Assembly (NCBI RefSeq): GCF_018687715.1
Contig: NC_056754.1
Location: 12,356,001 to 12,420,000 of the forward strand
Direction: 5' to 3'
From: Carya illinoinensis
Lineage: Eukaryota > Streptophyta > Magnoliopsida > Fagales > Juglandaceae
Length of the DNA stretch: 64,000 nt
Under the pieces are notes generated by a model that was not told where the DNA came from, searched no databases, and saw nothing but the letters and a program-made list of their open reading frames with translations. Shown here piece after piece: positions 11,755 to 24,127 of this stretch; the first letter of the stretch is position 1, and every line of letters begins with the position of its first letter. Position numbers and translations under genes: made by a program.

Positions 11755-12651
11755 ATGATTCGGGTTCCATTTTTATTCACAATGGAAACACAGGCCATTT
11801 TTCCTCTTTTCATCAATATGAGAAGGGTTTACCTTCTTGAAAGGCAACAATCCTTTGTGGTTCTGAGAAGTTGAGTCATTAAGGGCAGTGGTGTTAATTG
11901 GCCACTTATCAGCATAATGATTAGTAGGTCTCCAAGATTTTCTAGAGGACAGCACATATTCCTCCTGTAACTTTGCCAGGCCAAAAGCAGCCCCCAAATT
12001 TAATGGATTAAACATTTTAACAGGAATGCGAATGTCATCTTTTAATCCACTTATGAAGCAACTCATTTTGTGTCTTTTAGATAATCCTCTCAATCTATTA
12101 GTCAATGCCTCGAATTGAGAAGTGTACAAACTCACAGAAGAAGTTTGTCTCAACTTAGTAAGAGCTTCCATAGGATCATCAAATGAGGATGGTCCAAACC
12201 TTGTTTGTAAAGCTACCACCAAGGTCTCCCAAGAATTAAATTGCCCTGAATCTAAACCATTTTGATACCAAACCAAAGCTTCCCCATCCATATGGTGTGA
12301 AGCTACCATTAACTTCTGATGGAATGGAACTTGAAAACAGTCAAAGTATTGATTAGCCTTAAAGACCCAACCAGCAGGTTCAGTTCCACTAAAACGTGAA
12401 AAATACAATCTAAAATTTCTTTGAGCCCCACCCCTATCATCATGAGGTCTAGTGTCATTATCTTTATCACGAGGAGTCTCCCTCTCCCTACGAGATATTA
12501 CATTCACTGTTTCAACTAAAGTTTTTAATACATCAGAAATTTGATCTAACCTTTCTGCCATGTCAGAAATTGCGATTTGGTGATGCTCCAATTGTTGTTG
12601 TACCATTTCTTGCTGTTGACCTTTCAATGCTCTGCGTGTCCCTTCTGCCAT
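11740..12651 (-). pseudogene. Gypsy gag, stop codon inside the zinc knuckle
   Basis: This frame starts with ATG at 12651 and has a glutamine-rich, probably coiled N-terminus. The retrotransposon gag domain follows (YFSRFSGTEPAGWVFKA, then WYQNGLDSGQFNSWE and SLYTSQFEAL), which builds the virus-like particle. Near the end the CCHC knuckle begins CFHC, then a TAA at 11773-11775 falls between its first two cysteines and the rest (NHVCKKP), read in the same frame. Without the stop, gag would run directly into protease, as is usual for single-frame plant gypsy elements. Confidence 0.92.
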
Positions 12652-12671
12652 TAGTAAGGATCGACCGCTAT

Positions 12672-12681
12672 GTTGATACCA
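12672..12681 (-). other. Primer-binding site of the gypsy element
   Basis: On the minus strand it reads TGGTATCAAC, two bases inside the 5' LTR. The first eight bases match the 3' end complement of initiator tRNA-Met (TGGTATCAGAGC), the usual primer for plant LTR elements; later bases diverge. Confidence 0.75.
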
Positions 12682-12683
12682 AT

Positions 12684-13164
12684 TGTTATATCCTTCCTGC
12701 TCGAGATATCTCCAGAAGAAGATCTATGTTGTAGACTACTAGAAATAGAGCAGATTAATGCAATTTACTTCACAATCTCACAAAGTAAGAAACAAACACC
12801 AGAACAACCAAGAATTTCCTATATTTCCTTGGCAGAGATTTTCGAGCAATCCCTAAGCTCCAAAAGTTCTCTCTGTATCGATTACAAGAATTCAGATACC
12901 TTTTTCAGTAACAGAACAGCCTTTTTATACTACACTTCTGATCCTAACAGAAACAACTAACAACTAAATGCAAATGAATTGACGTCGCTTTGCTTCTAGT
13001 CAGCCATTTCTAAGTCTTCACGCAACGCACCATTTTATTAATGTTTCAACGCAACGTATTGAAGCTTCAGAGTCACTTCTCCCTTTACATCAACACGCAC
13101 CGTTTCACCCCGACAGTTAAAGCCGTTAATTCCCTCTTCAGCCTTCAATCATACACACCTTACA
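12684..13164 (-). repeat. 5' LTR of the gypsy element
   Basis: It has TG...CA ends on either strand (TGTTATAT to CTTACA on plus) and pairs with 7761-8239. About 35-40 differences from the other LTR can be counted by eye. Confidence 0.94.
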
Positions 13165-13317
13165 CTAAGGCCCTTGTCATAGGCCCTAACTTGAAAACGT
13201 AAATTAAATTTATTAACTTGAAAACGTAAATTAAATTTATTTTATTTTATTTTTTAATAAAAAAAGGTCGATTAGCATAAAAGATGAGAAGATTTTGGGA
13301 AAGATGGCATAAATATT

Positions 13318-14383
13318 AGTCCAAAACTAATAATGTTACCGACAATTTACTATATTTTAAAATGAGGAATATTTTTATAAAATATTTTATAAAATAACAT
13401 CATTTTATAAAAATATTCTTATTTTAAAATATAATTGTGCAATGTGATATTAAAAATGTTGTGTAAGTATCATTATCCCATGTTCATCAACAGGTCATTT
13501 GGATAGAATAAATCATTTATATTTGTTTTGTAACTTTATCTACAAGTTTTGACAAAGAAAATTTGATATTTAACTAATTATATTTTTTTAAGTTTATATA
13601 TACGCATATAAATAATTATATTGAGAAGGGTTCATGTAATATGTTTAGTATTAGGTAATTTCTTTTAGTCTCTTCAAATATTTAAAGTAATCACATTAGA
13701 GGTGCCCACAAATATTGCGGGTAAGAAATAGGGTTTTTCTATAGTAATATACTAATATGTATGGTAAGCTTGTTTGGTAGATCGTTTAATGTTTGGTAAA
13801 CATGTATCTAAAAGTGTTTTAAAGTTAGTTATCTTAGTTTTTTAAAAATGGACTATTATCTATGAAAAATTCTATTTGCAGTCCCTACTTGAGGATTGCA
13901 TGTGCAGGTCCTTTATTAAAAGAGAAAAATATCATTTTAAAAATGATATTTTAGTAATTTTAAAAATTTTTAAAGATAAAATTGCTCATATTTTTATTTC
14001 AGTCCCTAAATAGAGACTGTACCTAGATTGCTCGTTATCTATATAAACTTTACAATAAAAGCTTCAATTTAGTGTTTTTCTATTAACAAAATAGACTTTT
14101 AGCTTGTATTAAGTGATTAAATTATTTTTATAGATTTATTATACATATCATTCTTTTTTTCTTTAAATATACTTTTAGGCTGTTTAAGGTACGTACTTTT
14201 TAAGCATCTAAATTTAAACCCAAACAAGCAATAAATATACAGATAAGACTGTAAAAATTAATAAATATAAAGTTCTTCAAACTCGTATGATCTGTTTTTT
14301 ATACGAATTGTGTCGTTTAATTACTGATCATGATTTTATGCTCACAAACAATTAATTTAATTAATGATTGAACCCAAAAACCC
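13318..14383 (+). repeat. AT-rich direct duplication, right copy
   Basis: Counterpart of 6400-7312 in the same orientation, with extra sequence near 13733-13790 and 13860-14040. A short exact tandem repeat (aacttgaaaacgtaaatt, two copies at about 13190-13240) lies just before it. No coding sense. Confidence 0.85.
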
Positions 14384-14446
14384 TTAGTCAATTTCAGTAC
14401 GTAGCTAGGCTTCTCGAATAATATTTTTTATTTACCGTCCTACTTA

Positions 14447-15902
14447 GAACATCCACATTGGTCTATATATATACATATGTAAAATTACCTCTTTTGCATA
14501 TTCACTTTATCATTCCAACAAAACTTTCATATTGACTTATGCATATTTAAAATAAAATAATAATAAAATATTATCGTATTATTTTTTTTTTAACTATTTT
14601 TTTTTTTAGAGTGCAATTTCCATGTACTGGTTTATACATGCAATCAGTACCCAATACATGGAAATTGCTATGCCACCAAACCTGTAGAATGAAATAATGA
14701 AGATTATTTCATGCATCCATACCCAGTTTCATGCATCCAAATTTACCAATTCTATATATAATAAAATTCATCAAATTTAAAAAGTATCAATCAAGCTTTT
14801 ATAGAAGGAAAAAAATCTGTTACAGCCATGGACCATGACCCAAGTGAATCTTTCCCACAAACCTAATATACAACAAACAACACATATTAACATGTACTCA
14901 GATTAAATAGTTTAAATATAGCAACAATTTTTGCATTATGCTTGTGGTCATTTTTGTGAAGTAATTAATTCCAGTGATTTTGAAGCATGAATAGTTTCTT
15001 AAAAATGCAGTCAGTCTCCTATATTAGGACATTGTATGCATTTACAAATGAAGCATGGCCAAGTATTCTTACGCAACATCACTACAAGCAACTCTGAGAT
15101 ATGGTATATTAATAAGCCTTGTGCAAGGACTTGGTCTTGGATTTACGTATGGGCTTGCCATATGTTCTTGTGCCTAACAACTGTGGGTTGGAAGGTTCCT
15201 AATTACTCATGAAAAAGCTCATGGTGGTGAAATAATAATGACCCTATTTGCTATAATTTTAAGTGGCCTGTAAGTATCTTTCTTGAACTCATACCCTGAC
15301 CATCATTTCCACCCTTTTTCTTACTTGTGTTTCCTCTTTCTTTCTTTCTTTCTATAACAGTGGGCAAGAACAGAAAATCGATTCCATTATATTTGAAAAT
15401 TAGAAACCCTAATCTAAAACCAAGAACAACATGAGATGAAGAAATGACAACACAAAAACACTTTCACTAATCTAAAACCCTAACCGAAACCCTGAAGAGA
15501 AATGGAGAAATCATACCTGAAATAGCAGAAAATTTAGAAAACCAACAACCGTGATGATTCCCAAAGCAGTCGCAGGCTCCGTCGACAACCGTCGTGAGAG
15601 AGAGGTGCACAGATTCGCTTCTTCAGGTGGAGCTGTTTGGGTCGAGAGAGGGATGGAAATTCGGATAGGAGAAACCGTGTGGAGAGAGCTGCAGAAATAA
15701 TCCCGTTGGGGGGGGGGTCGGGGAGAGAAATAACTATTAAAATATAATTTGGAGAGTAAATAGTAGATATAGAAAATTATAAATATATTGTTTATAGTTA
15801 ACTAAATTTTTACAAATAAAGAATCCAATGGAGCTCAATTTATGTTAATATTATGTAAAAGTGACTTTGTATATGCATATACATAGGCTAATGTGGATAC
15901 TC
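14447..15902. mobile_element. Harbinger/Tourist-like non-autonomous DNA transposon
   Basis: The left end reads GAACATCCACATTGG and the right end, reversed, GAGTATCCACATTAG. Both ends are flanked by TTA (14444-14446 and 15903-15905), the 3-bp target duplication typical of PIF/Harbinger elements. The 1456 bp between have no transposase. Bases 15560-15720 hold a GC-richer stretch with GAGAGAG runs that could be captured 5'-leader sequence; I cannot name it. Confidence 0.72.
14613..14669. repeat. Hairpin within the Harbinger-like element
   Basis: The arms gcaatttccatgta (14613-14626) and tacatggaaattgc (14656-14669) are exact reverse complements of 14 bases, with a loop of about 29. It could be the core of a smaller inserted element. 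Confidence 0.7.
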
Positions 15903-15905
15903 TTA

Positions 15906-17820
15906 TTGATGCTCAGCAACCCCGGCCCAAAACAGAAAATCTCTTTTCATCGGTACAAATCTCGTTACTACTAGTGCTATAATGTAGTTTAAAAAGTTAA
16001 TTGAAATGGGAAGTTTTTAAATAAAAATTTAAAATTAAATAAAATATTATTAAAAAAATAAATTTTATTACGTACAAAGAAAATCGCTTACAAATCGGAT
16101 TAAAAGAAAGTGATATTTTGTCCGCAGCATTTCAATTCTCTCTCACTTGAAAACGTGGGCACGTTTTTCCAAACGAAACAAAACTTTTAAATTCACATTT
16201 TACAAAAGTTTTAAATTCACATTTTACAACCCAAAAACACTCAAACATGCAATAATTAGTGGAGTCCAGATCATTGCGCATGTGTAAATGGGTTCTCGCC
16301 CACTTTTTTTTCTAGAAAAAGTTCTAAGTTTTGCTACTAGTAATTAATAGAAGACTTATATATGTAGTTTGAGGGGTTTGTAATAGTTTGGAGTTTTTAC
16401 TGTTTATTTTGGACGTTGTATCACCGACAGGCTTCAAGTATGAGTGCTCAACGCGGTGGGCGTCGGCAGGAGAATCCGGGGAGGTTAGTGTTTACTGATC
16501 CTTCATTTCTTGTATAGCTGTAACTATTTTAATTTTGATATGATGATCCTCATTTCGTATTGCTAGAAGTCTATAATTAAGGCATATATTAGATAGTACG
16601 TACTGCAAGAAGGTGATGCGATAAAAGAATAACAAATATACTTACATGGTTAATTGTTTTGTCTCAAGGCATGCATGTTGCATATACATACTCCATTTTA
16701 CATGCCTATCCTCAGCGAAATATAACATTATTATATCCTTCTTTTTCGAGATATATATAAACATCCATCAAGACGTATTTGATTAGGGTTAGTAAGTACA
16801 TGATAAAACAAAATTTGCACATCTACATACTCGCAGAGGTCAATAGATCTTCTAGTTGATTTTCAATATATATATATAAATAGCCAACCAAGCTGTGTGA
16901 GAGCCTTTTAAAATGATTATATAATGAAATACCTATAATTTTTTTTATAATTATTTTTTTGCGAATCATCAATGAACTATTAATGTAATTATGTCACTTT
17001 GTTTAATATAACAAAACTACCATCCATTTTATTTAGAGTTGTAAATTAGTTATAACATAATTATAAGAGGATAACTTTCCTTCCAAAGTTCTTCCTTTTA
17101 CACATGTTGCACAAGTGAAAAAAATATAAAAAATAAAAAAAAACACTTGAGAAACTTTTCCACGGCTGCTTTTCTTTAGTTGTAAAATGGGGAAGATAGA
17201 ATAATTAATGTGTTCAGATGATAGATGAAAACTTCTTTTAGAAGAATAACTAGACTACTTTTCCAATGCTTAATCGACACCTTTAAAACATCAAATGTTA
17301 AAATAATTTTTAAGATTATCTACGTACAATGGTAAACCCTTTCAACAAAATATATTTTTCTTCCTTTTTTTTTTTTTTTTTTTTTTGAGTGAAACGATTC
17401 CTATATTTATTGTTTTGGTGGAGAAAAGCATGAAGTACTGAATTAAGTAAATAGCTCAGAAATAGAAACGATACCTTTATTTTTTTTCCTCCTCATGCGC
17501 GCGCACGATTTTTCTTTTGACTCACAAGTCATTCTTCATTAACGCGCGGCTGTTTTTTATACTTTCCAAAAAGGTCAAAAGATGAAAATCTTTTTCCATA
17601 AAATATTCTCAGCTGAAACAAACACAACGTACTTTTCGTAGCATTATGCAATTTTTCGTGTGAAATGAGTGTTTGGACATTAGGAAAATTTATTTGTTTT
17701 TCTCTATTTCAGCAACGCTAGCTCCAAAGAGTAATTAAACAATAGCAATATGGCTGGTAACCCCTTTATGATCGTACTCAGAGCTTAGTTACAACTTGCT
17801 GGGAAATGATCTTCAGCTCT
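15906..17820. other. Intergenic region, no recognised gene
   Basis: This is an AT-rich stretch. A 26-bp tandem repeat (ttttaaattcacattttaca core, two copies) lies near 16178-16228, and an uninterrupted T tract of over 20 bases near 17366. A short open piece from the ATG at 16441, MSAQRGGRRQENPG, ends at a possible splice donor (GGAG/GTTAGT). It could be a small first exon, but nothing downstream joins to it, so no gene is called. Confidence 0.45.
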
Positions 17821-17823
17821 AGT

Positions 17824-17836
17824 CACTACAAGAAAA
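17824..17836. repeat. Left terminal inverted repeat of the CACTA element
   Basis: CACTACAAGAAAA, the reverse complement of 34424-34436, preceded by target duplication AGT. Confidence 0.95.
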
Positions 17837-17844
17837 AGGGTCAT

Positions 17845-18460
17845 TTTCAGCGCTCAAAATAGTCGCAAAAAATGTCATATATCGCTAGAAAGAATTATTT
17901 GCAGCGATTTCTACTGCGCCGGCTAGTAGTCGTAAGTGTATAGTTATTTATAAATTTTTTCAGCGATATAGAAAATTCGCTGTAAATAAACCCATATTTA
18001 CAGCGAATTTAAGCGCTGAAATTATCAAAAAAATCGCCATGATTATCATTCCATCCACGCCAAAAAATCGCTGATTAAAAAAATTTACAGCGTTATTAAA
18101 TTGCCGTAAATAAGATAAAAATCGCTGGAATGAATATTATTTATTTTCAGCGATCTTAAATAACGCTGTGTATAGGTATTATTTTTTACAGCGTTTGAGA
18201 AGGACGCTGGAAACTATTTTATTCCCAGCGTGATACAGCGCTGCAAAAAAGCCCAAAAGTACATGAATGATAGATTTTGCAGCGGTCTATGTTGCGCTGG
18301 GAATAATTTGCTGAACTTCCCGTAGTAACCCCAGCGGTGTGTGTTACGCTGCAAGTAATATCATTAACTACTGTTGTGATTAACACCAGCGTTTATGTAG
18401 CGCTGGAAATAATATCACAGCCTCAAATTTTTTTAGCAGCGTATGGAAGCGCTGCAAATA
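17845..18460. repeat. CACTA left subterminal motif array
   Basis: About twenty copies of CAGCG or its complement CGCTG lie in roughly 600 bp, in alternating orientation about every 20-40 bases. Many are extended to CAGCGATTT or CGCTGGAAAT forms. In En/Spm, TNPA protein binds short subterminal motifs of this arrangement to bring the ends together, and the same is inferred here. A degenerate stray copy of the region (gcgatttctactgcgcc) lies at about 19965-20010. Confidence 0.9.
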
Positions 18461-18479
18461 AGCATGGATGAGTACTGCA

Positions 18480-21400
18480 CCGTACGTTTGCTTCACATGT
18501 ATTTTTGGGTACCTAATTGAATAGGCTGCTCCACTCACTCACAATTTTCTCAAATACTACAATAGTGCATATCTATCATAACCAAAAACATACATTCATC
18601 CAAATATAACTTGGCATTTGACAACCATACTAATCATCCAATACAACATTGTTCTATAATTTAACAACCATACTCATCCAATACAACATTGTACTGAATC
18701 TTTTACCAAATAGATACATTGGCCATAGGACATTAATGGAAGGTAGTGAACTATAAAGAGGAGCAATTAATATGACATGTCACTGGTTACATATGGATAG
18801 TATCTTTCTCACACTCTCAGTAAACAACATTGTCAACAGGTTTAGATGCTATGGAAGCTTAGATGAATTCTTGAAGACACCTTGGTGGCTGGAACATCCA
18901 CATGGACGCTGCACTGAAAACTGTACAAATCAGATCTATACCCCTTCCACTATCTTCTGCATCGTGCAAACAAAGACAACTCTGTTTGTAACATAAAAAT
19001 TCAAATTTCAGTACATGAAACTCCGAAAGGCACAAAAAGCACATTATATACATATTATAATTTGTTTTGTACACAGCCTCTGCATATTTACTGTCAGCAT
19101 TTGGAAATGTTATTGTTACATTGTATACAGCATTACACCAAAACTCTTGTGGGAAGATCACTTATGTCTACTTACTTGCCTATAAGTTACTTATATAAAC
19201 ATTACACCAAGCTATTAAATGCTAGCATAATATTATGTACTTTGAGCCTTCCATTAAGCTATTATAGAGCTGCTGGTGGGGCTGTGCCCACTTGCCCTCT
19301 TCTTTTGCTTTACTGTTGGAATAAGGAACCTTAGAATTGGGTATATTAATGTGTATATATCTCTCCTACTTGAGACCCGTTTATATATATACACTCTTCT
19401 TTTTTTCCTAAAGCACTTAAACGTACAGTACTGCATAATTTAAGAATCTGTATATACCTTTGTATAAATTGAAGAGAGAATAAAAATGGAATCCACAATT
19501 CCAAGCCTATATATTCTAGTCCAGTTTTCTGCTTCCAGTACTACAGTAGATGTTATTTCATTATGATTCATCAATGACCAACGTCATAGATCTCTCATTA
19601 TCATCATCCATGAATAACTAGTACTATTTCTATCCATTAATCGTTTTCTTGTAGTTGTGGATATTCTATCAGTCTGGCAGTAAATATTCAGATCATCTAC
19701 TCTCTCTCTCTCACATATTCATGTACTAGCTAAGGGCTTTGCAAAACGTTCTGAAGTCTCTAACCCTCCTGTTATATATGAATATTATTTTCTCAAGTCC
19801 CAATCCCGTACGTTTGCTGAAGATCACAAGCACCCATCCATCAACATCTCTAGCTCCCTACATTTCTCATTCCCGTGCATGAAACCATTGAATGGTACCA
19901 TTGCCTCAATTTTCATTTGCAAAAAACCCAAAAATGAATCCAAATATAATTATTCGGTGCGATTTCTACTGCGCCTGAGAATTTGTCGCAGTTGTCTACT
20001 AACGCGATTTCTACTTACAAAACTATAAGTTATATATATAACTTATTACACCAAACTATAAAATGCTAGCATAAACAAGTGATCAAGCTCATGTAATTAA
20101 TAAGGATGGTACTTATCTCAATATCCACCTCATATTAGACATTAGAGAAATTGTATAAATGTAAAGTTTGAAGATAATGCAGTGTAGACATGTTTGGAGG
20201 TGCTTACTATGACATGTATTTGTTTGTATAAGCAAATACATTCAAGATAAGGCCTTTACTGCATGTCTAGAATGGGCATCGAATGGAATGTTCTAGGCCG
20301 TATGAGCATATAAACTGGGTTTTTATCTGGTTGTCCTGTCCTATGTGCATGTTTTCAATTCTCAGACAAAACATTCATATGTTTGTATAAAACTCAAGAA
20401 TACTACTGATAATTACAGTACTTGTCATTAATGGTATTTATTTATTTTAAAATTCTTTGCATTAGGTATCTTCCATCCAATAGAAAAGTTCTCATTATGA
20501 TTCCCTTGGACTTTCCCAGATAACTGGATTATCTGGGAAAGTTACGTATAATTTCTGCCTCCACACAGTTCTCCGGCCTATTAGTAGTGTTATGATTGAA
20601 TGGGGGATACATAGCATAAATCTGAACGAACATATTAAAAATAACACAATGCTGTAAATGGTATTTACCAGCATAATCACTCGAGGTAATTGACAGTTGC
20701 GCCCCAAACCCAATAACCCGCTTCTGAAACATCTGAACCGTTGCTCCAATGTCCTATAAGCAAAAGTTAAAAAAGTATTACTTGAATTGAACCCAAACGT
20801 TTACCAAAAATCTGAAACCCGCATTAAGTTTAAGCATAAATTTGGACAGTTTGCATACCTAAATATTGCGAGAAAGAGACACGGTCTATGATGTACAGCT
20901 TCAGTAAATTGTCAGTACTAACCCAGAATATACCTTTATGAACAAATATGAGTTGTTTCACCATTTATATATCATGTTATAGACAATAATCACCCATACC
21001 CTTTCCTAACAATAATAATCACCCTAAATCAATAGATCTTCCTATTAAAATTATATTTTCTCAAGTTCACGTCTTGGATGTAGAATCTCCGAAATCAAAC
21101 TTAAGAAATGGTTTGAAGACATCACCTGTTCGTTCAGCCTCCTGTGAATTTCTGCATGATGACACATACAATAGTTTGTACATCATCACACAGTCCCAAC
21201 TCTCATCGAACATACGAGCATGCCAAGGAAAGTTGGAGTGCAGTTGCAAAAAGTGACCCAATCCAATTGCTGATTCGTACATACACCGTAATACGTATCT
21301 TGAACAAGAAGTTGTCAACTCCGTAAGTTTATCCCAATGTTGCCACTGAATACAACAAGTAGTAAGGTCCGTAAGCATGCCACTACATACAGCCATAAGT

Positions 21401-21660
21401 ATAAAGTTAGTGGAAAGGGTATGTTTACCTGTATGATATTACCACTTAGCATAATCTTCCCCTCATGTAGGTAGCCCGAACTACATATATATTTAGTTAT
21501 ATATCATAGGGCCCAAAAAACTCAAACTTTACCCAAGCCAGCTTCCTCCCACAAAACATATACATATAGCCTTCCATTGGATATATATATATTGTCAATC
21601 CACCATTGAGACAACAAAAAAATGCATCCAAAATGCCACAAAAAACCTTCCCAATTTTTT
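18480..21660. other. CACTA interior without recognised genes
   Basis: No protein domain is seen over about 3 kb. A short duplicated phrase (catccaatacaacattgt) occurs near 18633 and 18675. At 20511-20541 a perfect hairpin has 13-base arms (ctttcccagataa and its complement) and a 5-base loop. A 109-codon minus-strand frame at 21067-21396 has a protein-like composition (MYESAIGLGHFLQLHSNF) but matches nothing I know; it may be a captured or element-specific exon. Confidence 0.5.
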
Positions 21661-21675
21661 ATCACAATACCCCGC

Positions 21676-24127
21676 TCATTGAGTCTCTCGATGAGACTCA
21701 CTGGCCGACGGGTTAGCAGCGAAGAAGGCCCTCAATAGGCGGTCAGTTTCCGCTTGTCTCTCCAACAAGAGTTGCATGTTCGCCTTCATTGCCTCCATCT
21801 CACTCTTGGAAGATTCAGCGTCTTTCTTATGTTTCTCAATTAAAGCTAAGTACTCTTTCTCTCGTGCCAGTGAACGTTGTCTCGTAGACTCTGGGATTAC
21901 CATCTCTCCCAGTCCTCTTGAATAACCTGGTCTATGACCAAGCACTTCTCTGAACACACCCGCTGCCGTTTCGTTAGTTCGTTGCTCTGGTTCTAGATTA
22001 TCCAGCCTTCCAACCATATCCTTCTGAAATACACCACAGTAAATCGATTAAATATCTTGAGGTCAAAAGTTATAGTTAATTTATTTATTCATATAAATAA
22101 ATTCAGCATGCATTGCAGTTAACAAATTTTGGGCATCTAGGAATTTACTCACATATTTGTCTTCAGTGGCAGGTGATAAAAATTTTGAATTCTTCTTGGA
22201 CCAGTGGGTTTCCTTGAAAAAGTCTACCAAATTCCCCGATTCAGCCCTCTACATGTGTGTGGAATGTGTATATATAACACACAGTCAGGAAATCTGGCAC
22301 AACATATTTCAGCACCGGGATTGGTAGCTTAATCCCGGTATTTATTAGCGTAACGAGTAAATGCTACTAAGTTCGTGTACTAAATGTTATAACGCTAAAT
22401 CAAAAAGAACTGTGGGAAATTTGATAATGTCAAGTTAAACAGCCTAAATCCCATACATTCTCTTCAAGAATCCGCACAAAAGATTTGCGACCGGCTGTGT
22501 AGTTAATAACCAGTCTCTTCCTATTCTCCCGATTTTTTGTAGAAATTTGCTGCCATGAAAAACCCATTAAATGTAACAATTACAATATAACAAAGACAAA
22601 CATCCAAGAAATTACGTGATACATTAACCAACTGGATTTAATGGGTTATTGACCACCCTTGACACATACCTTGAATGTTTCGCTACCCCATCTACCACAT
22701 AGCTTCACCCAAACAAGGGGGCTGACTAGAACAGTGCCATTAGCCAATGCTTCATCGTGGCTGGCATATGATAAATATATCCTATGCAATTCATGGTGGA
22801 ATGCATTAAAGCGCTTTCGAAGCTGTTTCGTTACTGTCAATCGATGGTTCTCTAATTCCCAATCAAGTTCAAAATCACCCTACATATGTAATCAAAAGTA
22901 TAGACCAAATCAATTAAACTACAACCACGGAAAACCCACCAAAATGAAAGTGGAAAAGTCTTATCCGAACACGATCGATTAACTCATCCTTATGTGCTTG
23001 GGGAACATCACTCCATCTTGGATAACTCATATCACAATGATGTTTGACTATCCATGTTAATCGTGTAGTAAACATGTTGGCGTTTGAACAACATGGTGCT
23101 GTTTCTCCATTGTTTATCTTCAACAGCACCTTTCCATGTTTTCGCAATTTCTCAAATTCAGTACACTTGGCCGGCCCACGTCCACGTCTCCTCTGCGCCT
23201 GGTTCACTACAGGCTCCGTGGGGATGTCCTCACCTGTATATACATAATAAAAAATAATATATGGTTAGGAGGCTAATGTATTATTATTAACTTTATGGTA
23301 ACACCATGTACAGCCGTGTGTTATTGTTTTATATTTTTTATGTCACACATATATGAACCATACCGATTTGGCAACTAGCAGGCTCTGCCTCTATATTGGG
23401 TGAGGTCACTAAGTTAGGCTCCGTGGGGATGTCCACACCTATATGACATAATAACAATATGTCAATCTAGTTACTTATAAATTAATTCAGCATTCCTATT
23501 GTATCAACCATGATATGTATATTCAATATGTGAAAAAAAGATGCTTGAATGTGGACTATACTAGTTTGTACTCTAGCAGGCTCTGCCTCTAGATTGGGTG
23601 ACGTCACTCTGTTAGGCTCCGTGGGGGCATTCACACCTGTATGACATAATAACAGTATTAGGGAAGTGAGGTTCTGATGGAATTTACAAATATATGCCAA
23701 GACCAAAATATGTTTATTTCGAATGGTAATATAAAATAGACACTATTTTTTCTATACCGATTTGAACTCTATCAGGCTCCGGCCTTATAATAGGTGAGGT
23801 GACACTGTCAGGCTCGGCCACCAGTGTTGTGGCCGCACACGGTGGCTCCCATGGATGGCTTGGGGGTTGGGTAGAGTCATCTGAGCTGGCCTCATCCACG
23901 TCTCCTGGTGAATGGTATGAACTAATCCGAGCACCCCGAGGCCGCCGGGCTCGGCATGAATAAGGCACCAATCTTCTACCACGGAATGCTCGGCCTCTGG
24001 GCCGACCGCGGCCACTAGCTCCCACTACCTCGCCTGCATTTAAGTAATACAACATTTGTGTTAGGATCATATCTAGAGCATATTTTAATTGCCAAAGCAT
24101 GTCAGAATATGTACCTCGGCCGTTCAT
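21676..24127 (-). CDS. TNPA-like CACTA accessory protein (Ptta/En/Spm, Transposase_24 type), nine exons
   Basis: This is the second gene of the CACTA element, whose product is expected to bind the subterminal motifs. I infer exons 24127-24115, 24033-23758, 23636-23562, 23438-23364, 23233-22965, 22879-22670, 22549-22457, 22248-22153 and 22023-21676. Their sum is 1455 bases, giving 484 residues with phases that all agree. Exon 2 is rich in Gly, Arg and Pro. Exons 3-4 are repeats of one another. Exons 5-7 hold the family core (AKCTEFEKLRKHGKV, HHCDMSYPRWSDVP, LCGRWGSETFK, NRENRKRLVINYTAGRKSF). The last exon has GHRPGYSRGLGEM and a coiled-coil with Leu/Glu/Lys. The donor after exon 5 reads ATAAGA instead of GTAAGA, so splicing may fail. 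Stop is TGA at 21676. Confidence 0.8.
23195..23790 (-). repeat. Tandem exon-intron array in the TNPA-like gene, unit about 197 bp
   Basis: Exons 3 and 4, the tail of exon 2 and the head of exon 5 are copies of one unit that also includes intron sequence. Anchor ggctccgtggg occurs at 23212, 23417 and 23615; anchor caggctc at 23379, 23577 and 23773, giving spacings of 196-205. The repeated peptide is of the form PTEPN.VTSPN.EAEPA. The two middle exons are exactly 75 bases with the same phase, so copies can be added or lost without breaking the frame. Confidence 0.88.

Larger units (their letters stand above)
7761..13164 (-). mobile_element. Ty3/gypsy LTR retrotransposon, probably chromovirus, decayed
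   Basis: A complete but dead element of about 5.4 kb in minus orientation. From right to left: 5' LTR (12684-13164), primer-binding site, gag, protease, reverse transcriptase, RNase H, integrase with chromodomain-like tail, polypurine tract, 3' LTR (7761-8239). The order protease-RT-RNase H-integrase places it in Ty3/gypsy. The gag-pol frame is broken by several stops and one frameshift. By eye the LTRs differ at roughly 35-40 of about 480 positions, mostly transitions, so the insertion is old. The flanking 5-mers (caatg and ctaag) match only partly, so the target duplication is unclear. Confidence 0.94.

Noticed and set aside
18772..19436. Several 60-100 codon frames
   Set aside because: Low complexity, mutually overlapping on both strands, no motif.
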